Assembly (NCBI GenBank): GCA_035504175.1
Contig: DATJSJ010000255.1
Span: forward strand, 1-22,333
DNA: 22,333 nt
DNA from: DATJSJ01 sp035504175
GTDB lineage: Bacteria > Pseudomonadota > Alphaproteobacteria > Acetobacterales > Acetobacteraceae
Direction of reading: 5' to 3'
Position 1 is the first letter of the stretch, and every line of letters starts with the position of its first letter. Below are positions 18,397-22,333 of the stretch, in pieces. The notes under the pieces were generated by a model. It did no database searches. It was not told the DNA's origin and was given only the letters and a program-made list of their open reading frames with translations. Made by a program: the position numbers and the translations under genes.

Positions 18397-19275
18397 ATGC
18401 CGACGCTGGAATCGATGCCGACCTTCGAGCGCAGCCTGCCGGCGGTGCAGACCGCCCTGCCCGCGGCGGCGCGCGCCGAGCTGGAGGCGGCGCTGCTGCG
18501 GCTGCAGCGCGGTCGGGGGCTGCTGGTCCGCGTCGCCGACCTGCTGGCGGTCACGCTTGGGGCGGCCGGCGGTCTCGCCGCCCGGGCGGCGGTGCTGATG
18601 ACCGGCTCCGGCCTGCGCCGTAACCCCGCGTTATCCCCTGCCCGTTTGCGCGGCATCGCCGAAGCAGCGGTCGCCCGCGCCTTCGACGCCGCGGTGCTCG
18701 GGCTGCGCCCGCGCGGCGGGACGGCCGGCCGCCAGCATCGGGTGACGCATGTCGCGGTCACCCTCTCCGGCGCCACCGGCGGCCTGGCCGGACTGGCCGG
18801 CTTCTTCCCGGATGCGACGCTGACGACACTGCTGATCATGCGGGAGATCGCCCGGATCGCGCAGCAGGAGGGTGAGGATTTGCGGCAGGACGATACACGT
18901 CGTGCGTGTCTCGAGGTGTTCCTGCTGACCCCGGCCGGACCGGACCGGATGCGCATACCCGAGTCGGCCGGCGACTCCGAACTCTCCTACTTCTCGGCCC
19001 GCCTGCTGCTTCAGGGCCGCACCGTGGTGGCGCTCATCGAACAGGCCGCCGCCCGCTACGGCATTGTATTGTCCGAGAAATTTTCTGCACAGGCGGTGCC
19101 GGTGGCGGGCGCCCTCTGCGGCGCGGCGCTGAACGGCGCTTTCCTCGCACATTACCGCGACCTCGCCCGGGCGCATTTCGTCATCCGGCGGCTGGAGCGC
19201 ACCTACGGCGCGACCGCGGTGCGCGCCACGGCTGAAGAGTTCTCCCGGACATTCGCGAAAATGCTGTCAATCTGA
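18397..19275 (+). CDS. EcsC family protein
   Basis: A 292-residue protein that I match to the EcsC family, named after Bacillus subtilis EcsC; its biochemical role is unknown. The first half is alanine- and leucine-rich and helical. The mid-part has a glycine-rich hydrophobic stretch (GATGGLAGLAGF, about 124-135) followed by FPDATLTTLLIMREIARIAQQEGED, quoted here as FPDATLTTLLIM and REIARIAQQEG, the family's typical membrane-associated segment. A second glycine/alanine-rich segment (PVAGALCGAALNGAF) is near the C-terminus, then YRDLARAHFVIRRLE. ATG 18397 has GGAG 9 nt upstream. Upstream is 158 bp without an obvious signal; downstream is the promoter-like gap of the RTX gene, with no terminator seen. 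It is probably a peripheral or integral membrane protein. Confidence 0.8.
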   Translation: MPTLESMPTFERSLPAVQTALPAAARAELEAALLRLQRGRGLLVRVADLLAVTLGAAGGLAARAAVLMTGSGLRRNPALSPARLRGIAEAAVARAFDAAVLGLRPRGGTAGRQHRVTHVAVTLSGATGGLAGLAGFFPDATLTTLLIMREIARIAQQEGEDLRQDDTRRACLEVFLLTPAGPDRMRIPESAGDSELSYFSARLLLQGRTVVALIEQAAARYGIVLSEKFSAQAVPVAGALCGAALNGAFLAHYRDLARAHFVIRRLERTYGATAVRATAEEFSRTFAKMLSI

Positions 19276-19431
19276 ATTTAGAGGTTGAACGCTCCATACG
19301 CATGCGCTACCAGGTGGTGCATGAGCGGTTCATAAAGGGATTTTTGTGTCAGGACGCGTGGTAAGGCTTGCGCAATAAATGGGCGTCGCATAAACACACC
19401 TTAACGACTGCTAGCGGTTGAGGAGTGCGGG
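19276..19431 (+). promoter_or_regulatory. AT-richer leader and possible promoter of the RTX gene
   Basis: These 156 bp are clearly less GC-rich than the flanking genes. TTGCGC (19368-19373) and CATAAA (19389-19394) are 15 bp apart, a marginal -35/-10 pair. TTGAGGAG ending at 19425 is a strong ribosome site for the ATG at 19432. The promoter pair is a weak call; the ribosome site is a strong one. Confidence 0.35.
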
Positions 19432-20601
19432 ATGCCGAATGTGACGGTTCTGGGCGGCGGGGGCCTTGTGTACACGCTGCCGTATACATCATCGGTCACC
19501 GCGGCGATCGCGCAGCGGTTCGCGAACACAATCAACAGCGACATACAAAACAGCACCCTCACGGCGAACACATACAGCGGCGGCAGCTTCGCCACGACCG
19601 GCTCGCAGGAATACGTCATCGCCGGCAGCGGCACGGTCAACGGCGGATCCGCCGGCAACGTCCAGGCGATCGCCATCACGGCGCCCGGCCTGACGCTGAC
19701 CGAATCCGGCGTCACCATGCAGACGGTGCTGTCCGGCGCAGGCGGCCTGAACCTGAATGCGTCGGCCACCGGCCCGACCGGTCAGGGCACCGTGGTCGCG
19801 GGCGGCACGGGCAACGTCATCTCCGTCAGCGGCGCCTACTGGAGCATCACCAGCGACGGCTCGAACATCTCGGTCGGCGGCGGCGGCAGTGCCGGCATCG
19901 AATCCAACGGCAACGACACCATCTCCGCCGGCTCCGGCGCCGACACGATCAGCGTGGTCGGCGGCGCCAGCGACGTGGTGTTCGGCGGCTCGGCCATGAT
20001 CCACTTCTACGCCGGAAGCGGGTCGCAGACCGTCAACGGCATGAGCGGCAGCCTGACCGTCACGGGCGGCACCGGCGGCGGCATCTATGCCGGCGGCACC
20101 GCAGGCAACAACCTGATCCTGGCCGGCAACGGCCCGACCACCATCTTCGGTGGCGGCAACGGCGACCAGCTCTTCGCCAACGGCTCGTCCAACCAGGAGA
20201 TCGCCGCGGGCAGCGGTAACGAGACGCTGGCCGGCGGCCTCGGCACCGGCAACAACGTGTTCATCGGCAGCAGCGACAGCAGCTCCTCCGATATCATGGG
20301 CGGCGGCGCCGGCAACGACACGCTCTACGCCGGCGCGGGCAGCGACACCATGATCGGCGGCGCCGGATCCGACCTGTTCGCCTTCTTCAACGGCAGCGCC
20401 GGCGGTACCGATCAGATCGCCGACTACAATGCCGGCCAGGGCGACCTGGTCGGGCTGTTCGGCTACGGCTCGAACGAAGTCGCCCAGGCCCTGGCGAGCC
20501 AGTCCACCTCCGGCGGCAACACCACGATCACCCTGTCGGACAATACCACCATCACCTTCAGCGGCGTGTCGCATCTCACCGCCGCCAACTTCACCACCTG
20601 A
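19432..20601 (+). CDS. Glycine-rich RTX-like (hemolysin-type calcium-binding) secreted protein
   Basis: A 389-residue protein that is probably exported by a type I secretion system and folds on calcium outside the cell. After an N-terminal domain of about 50 residues (PNVTVLGGGGLVYTLPYTSS) it is almost entirely glycine-rich beta-repeat. The best RTX-like nonapeptides are GNDTISAGSGADTISVVGG (about 161-179) and the C-terminal cluster GAGNDTLYAGAGSDTMIGGAGSDLF, quoted here in parts as GAGNDTLYAG and GSDTMIGGAGSDLF. The last 60 residues (ending VSHLTAANFTT) are non-repetitive, as in type I signals. There is no N-terminal Sec signal. The chain contains no Lys, no Cys and a single Arg. The start has TTGAGGAG upstream. 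No secretion genes are adjacent. Adhesin, surface-layer or matrix protein roles are possible. Confidence 0.8.
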   Translation: MPNVTVLGGGGLVYTLPYTSSVTAAIAQRFANTINSDIQNSTLTANTYSGGSFATTGSQEYVIAGSGTVNGGSAGNVQAIAITAPGLTLTESGVTMQTVLSGAGGLNLNASATGPTGQGTVVAGGTGNVISVSGAYWSITSDGSNISVGGGGSAGIESNGNDTISAGSGADTISVVGGASDVVFGGSAMIHFYAGSGSQTVNGMSGSLTVTGGTGGGIYAGGTAGNNLILAGNGPTTIFGGGNGDQLFANGSSNQEIAAGSGNETLAGGLGTGNNVFIGSSDSSSSDIMGGGAGNDTLYAGAGSDTMIGGAGSDLFAFFNGSAGGTDQIADYNAGQGDLVGLFGYGSNEVAQALASQSTSGGNTTITLSDNTTITFSGVSHLTAANFTT

Positions 20602-20623
20602 TCGCACCGCGACAGGATCCAGC

Positions 20624-20650
20624 CGAAGGGCCCCCTCGCGGGGCCCTTCG
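20624..20650 (+). terminator. Hairpin terminator behind the RTX gene
   Basis: CGAAGGGCCCC and GGGGCCCTTCG form a perfect 11-bp stem with loop CTCGC, 22 bp after the RTX stop codon. No T-run follows (CGCGTCT), so it is a strong hairpin with an imperfect tail; it may end the transcript or protect its 3' end. Confidence 0.65.
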
Positions 20651-20774
20651 CGCGTCTGGAAGATCGCGGTCAAATCCGGCTGCGCCAGACACGGGGGGAT
20701 CACCCTCGCGCATCCCGCAATCGCGCCGGCGCAACAGCAAACGGGCGGCCCTCGGCTCGGCCGCCGCCTGCCGC

Positions 20775-20801
20775 AAAAAAAGGGCCGCCCGAAGGCGGCC
20801 C
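20775..20801 (-). terminator. Perfect intrinsic terminator on the minus strand
   Basis: Read on the minus strand, GGGCCGCC and GGCGGCCC form an 8-bp stem with a TTCG tetraloop, immediately followed by seven T. On the plus strand the A7 run precedes the stem, so the orientation is minus. No minus-strand protein gene lies to its right in the window; the best candidate for the transcript it ends is the small RNA at 20775-20830. Confidence 0.8.
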
Positions 20802-20830
20802 AGTTCAGGGAGGAAGAAGCTTCAGAACGC
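20775..20830 (-). ncRNA. Candidate small RNA, about 56 nt
   Basis: A promoter-like pair, an upstream T-tract and a perfect intrinsic terminator frame a non-coding stretch on the minus strand. The predicted transcript starts near 20830 and has a self-complementary GAAGCTTC. It then has a single-stranded, pyrimidine-rich TTCTTCCTCCCTGAACT (complementary to Shine-Dalgarno sequence) and the terminator hairpin with U7. No start codon with a useful frame is present. Prediction only; I do not match it to a named Rfam family. Confidence 0.45.
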
Positions 20831-20836
20831 AAGGGT

Positions 20837-20879
20837 ATGCTACTCACGGGATCGTGAGTGTGCAAGAAAAAAATGTCGC
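20837..20879 (-). promoter_or_regulatory. Minus-strand promoter with dyad in the spacer
   Basis: On the minus strand TTGCAC (20865-20860) and TAGCAT (20842-20837) are separated by exactly 17 bp. An ATTTTTTT tract directly upstream of the -35 resembles an UP element. The spacer is filled by a perfect dyad, ACTCACG and CGTGAGT around a 4-nt centre (20842-20859), which is where an operator would sit. Both boxes are imperfect matches (3/6 and 4/6). Confidence 0.45.
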
Positions 20880-20998
20880 CCGACGGTGACGCGGTCGCCG
20901 TTGCGGGACGCCCCCGAGCGAGCGGCACGCGCGTCGCTCAGGCCTGATCCCATCTCATGGTATGACGGCTCGATTCGGGCGCCCCGGTCACAAGGCCG

Positions 20999-21054
20999 CT
21001 CTCGTAATGCCCCTCTCGTAACGCCCCTCTCGTAACGCCCAGCTCGTAAGGGCA
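20999..21054 (+). repeat. 14-bp tandem repeat in the glycosyltransferase leader
   Basis: CTCTCGTAACGCCC is repeated: copy 1 (20999-21012) has one change (AATG for AACG), copies 2 and 3 (21013-21026, 21027-21040) are identical, and copy 4 (21041-21054) is degenerate. Copy 4 reads GCTCGTAAGGGCA, and its AAGGG is the only ribosome-site-like sequence before the ATG at 21058. The array therefore ends inside the translation start region. Confidence 0.88.
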
Positions 21055-21057
21055 CCG

Positions 21058-22257
21058 ATGGCTCCCCTCCGCCTGCTGACGTTCACCACGCTGTACCCGA
21101 ACGCCGAGCAGCCGAACCACGGCATATTCGTCGAAAACCGGCTGCGCCACCTCGTGGCCGGCGGCGGCGTGACAAGCACGGTTCTGGCACCGGTGCCGTA
21201 CTTCCCCTCCGGCGCTTCCGCCTTCGGCACCTGGAGCCGCTACGCCCGGGTGCCGCGAGAGGAGGAACGCGCCGGACTGCGGGTCCATCACCCACGCTAC
21301 CTGGTGATCCCCAGGATCGGCACCACGCTCGCCCCGGTCTTTCTCTATCGCGCGGCAGCGCAGTTCCTCGACCGCGCGGTGCGGCACGGACTGGAATTCG
21401 ATGCCATCGACGCGCACTACGTCTATCCGGATGGCGTCGCCGCCACCTGGCTCGGCCGCCGCTCCCGCCGCCCCGTCGTCATCACGGCGCGCGGCTCCGA
21501 TGTCAGCCTGCTGCCCCGCTATCCGGCGCCCCGCCGGCTGATCCGCCGGGCAATCACCGCCTCGGACGCCCTGATTGCAGTCAGCACCTCGCTGAAAGAT
21601 GCGCTCGTCGAGCTCGGTGCGCCGCCGGACAAAGTCACGGTGCTGCGCAACGGCGTCGAGACTGCCCTGTTCCGGCCGATGCCGCGCGACACGCAGCGAG
21701 AGGCGCTCGGACTGTCCGGACCCGTCCTGCTCTCCGTCGGGCATCTCATCGAACGCAAAGGCCATCATCGCACGATCGAAGCAATGCCCGATCTGCCGGG
21801 CTTCACGCTGCTGATCGCAGGCGAAGGGCCGGAACGCGCGCGGCTCGCGGCACAGATCACCCGCCTGGGACTCGCCGATCGGGTGCGCCTGCTGGGATCG
21901 CGGCCGCATGCCGAACTCGCCAGCCTCTATTCCGCCGCCGACGCGCTCGTGCTCGCCTCCTCCCGCGAAGGCTGGGCCAACGTCCTCCTCGAAGCCATGG
22001 CCTGCGGCACACCAGTCGTCGCCAGCAACATCTGGGGCAACCCGGAGGTGGTGCAGTCCAGCGAGGCCGGTGTGATCTTCGAGCCGAATACGCCCGCCGG
22101 GATCGCCGCAGGCGTGAAGGGGCTCTTTGCCGCCCTGCCGGCACGCGGCGCGACCCGGGCATACGCGGAGCGGTTCAGCTGGGACGAAACCACTGCCGGT
22201 CAGCGTCGGGTGTTCGAGCATGTGCTCGGCAGCGGCGCGGCGCCGGCGGGTCGGTGA
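21058..22257 (+). CDS. GT4-family glycosyltransferase
   Basis: A retaining GT-B glycosyltransferase of 399 residues, acting in the cytoplasm or at the inner membrane face on a polysaccharide or lipid acceptor. The N-terminal acceptor lobe begins LRLLTFTTLYPNAEQPNHG and includes FVENRLRHL and RGSDVSLLP. The donor lobe has RNGVETALF, SVGHLIERKGHH, IAGEGPERARL, and the donor-site EX7E motif EGWANVLLEAMACGTP with Glu304 and Glu312, followed by GNPEVV. No membrane segment is seen. ATG 21058 is chosen because the family N-terminus starts there; AAGGG from the last tandem-repeat copy is its ribosome site. It is preceded by 456 bp without protein genes and followed by a two-hairpin element. An exopolysaccharide role is plausible; the sugar is unknown. 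Confidence 0.9.
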   Translation: MAPLRLLTFTTLYPNAEQPNHGIFVENRLRHLVAGGGVTSTVLAPVPYFPSGASAFGTWSRYARVPREEERAGLRVHHPRYLVIPRIGTTLAPVFLYRAAAQFLDRAVRHGLEFDAIDAHYVYPDGVAATWLGRRSRRPVVITARGSDVSLLPRYPAPRRLIRRAITASDALIAVSTSLKDALVELGAPPDKVTVLRNGVETALFRPMPRDTQREALGLSGPVLLSVGHLIERKGHHRTIEAMPDLPGFTLLIAGEGPERARLAAQITRLGLADRVRLLGSRPHAELASLYSAADALVLASSREGWANVLLEAMACGTPVVASNIWGNPEVVQSSEAGVIFEPNTPAGIAAGVKGLFAALPARGATRAYAERFSWDETTAGQRRVFEHVLGSGAAPAGR

Positions 22258-22278
22258 ATCGGGCGGAAGCAAGCAAGG

Positions 22279-22323
22279 TCGGGGCTTCGCCCCGAACCCC
22301 ACCAAAGGGCAGTCGCCCTTTGG
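22279..22323. repeat. Two-hairpin intergenic element, probable dispersed repeat and terminator
   Basis: TCGGGGC and GCCCCGA (22279-22295, loop TTC) are followed after ACCCCA by CCAAAGGGC and GCCCTTTGG (22302-22323, loop AGTC), then AAACCC. This pattern of paired GC-rich palindromes separated by ACCCC is, to my knowledge, a frequent dispersed intergenic repeat in Rhodospirillales genomes. It lies 21 bp past the glycosyltransferase stop and could end or stabilise its transcript. The window stops 10 bases later. Confidence 0.6.
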
Positions 22324-22333
22324 AAACCCTTCA

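Noticed and set aside
20999..21054. CRISPR-like array
   Set aside because: The units are 14 bp and abut each other with no spacers, so it is a simple tandem repeat.

Overview
The window is uniformly GC-rich, with strong GC bias at third codon positions and long antisense shadow frames. Gene content and protein style (an NAD-linked molybdenum/tungsten formate dehydrogenase, FdhD, a DUF1489 protein, a TAXI-type binding protein, a lysine-free RTX-like protein and a paired-hairpin intergenic element) suggest an alphaproteobacterium, probably Rhodospirillales/Acetobacteraceae-like. That placement is inference. No rRNA, tRNA, transposase, phage gene or CRISPR array is visible.

Left part (1-11630): a formate dehydrogenase and molybdenum-cofactor island. 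A 5'-truncated mobA (+) runs in from the left edge. Facing it is a minus-strand series, in transcription order: a degenerate MoeA-like protein, a MoeA fused to a periplasmic-binding-protein-like domain, a fused NuoE/NuoF-type FDH beta subunit, the catalytic FDH alpha subunit, a canonical MoeA, FdhD and an alpha/beta-hydrolase. Three junctions overlap by 4 or 8 nt (GTGA, ATGA and moeA/fdhD), so much of the series is probably one operon. The genes fit together as follows: MobA and the MoeA proteins make bis-MGD and insert the metal, FdhD supplies the sulfido ligand, and the two FDH subunits oxidise formate and pass electrons through Fe-S clusters and FMN to NAD+.

Middle part (11631-16645): a 244-bp divergent intergenic region, then a Ppx/GppA phosphatase (+), an AT-richer 217-bp gap, glycogen phosphorylase (+) and a convergent DUF1489 gene (-).

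Right part (16646-22333): plus-strand genes that look like single-gene units. These are an orphan TAXI solute-binding protein, an 82-residue zinc-ribbon protein, an EcsC-family protein, a glycine-rich RTX-like secreted protein and a GT4 glycosyltransferase. The 456-bp gap before the glycosyltransferase holds a hairpin behind the RTX gene, a probable minus-strand small RNA (promoter-like boxes, dyad, perfect intrinsic terminator) and a 14-bp tandem repeat touching the glycosyltransferase start. The right edge carries a two-hairpin repeat-like element.

The most unusual points are: three different MoeA-type proteins in one FDH locus, one with its usual signature loops lost; a 14-bp tandem duplication that rewrote the C-terminus of that degenerate MoeA and created its overlap with the next gene; an FDH alpha subunit with no cysteine where a NuoG-type fourth [4Fe-4S] site is expected; and the candidate small RNA with an anti-Shine-Dalgarno-like CU-rich stretch.
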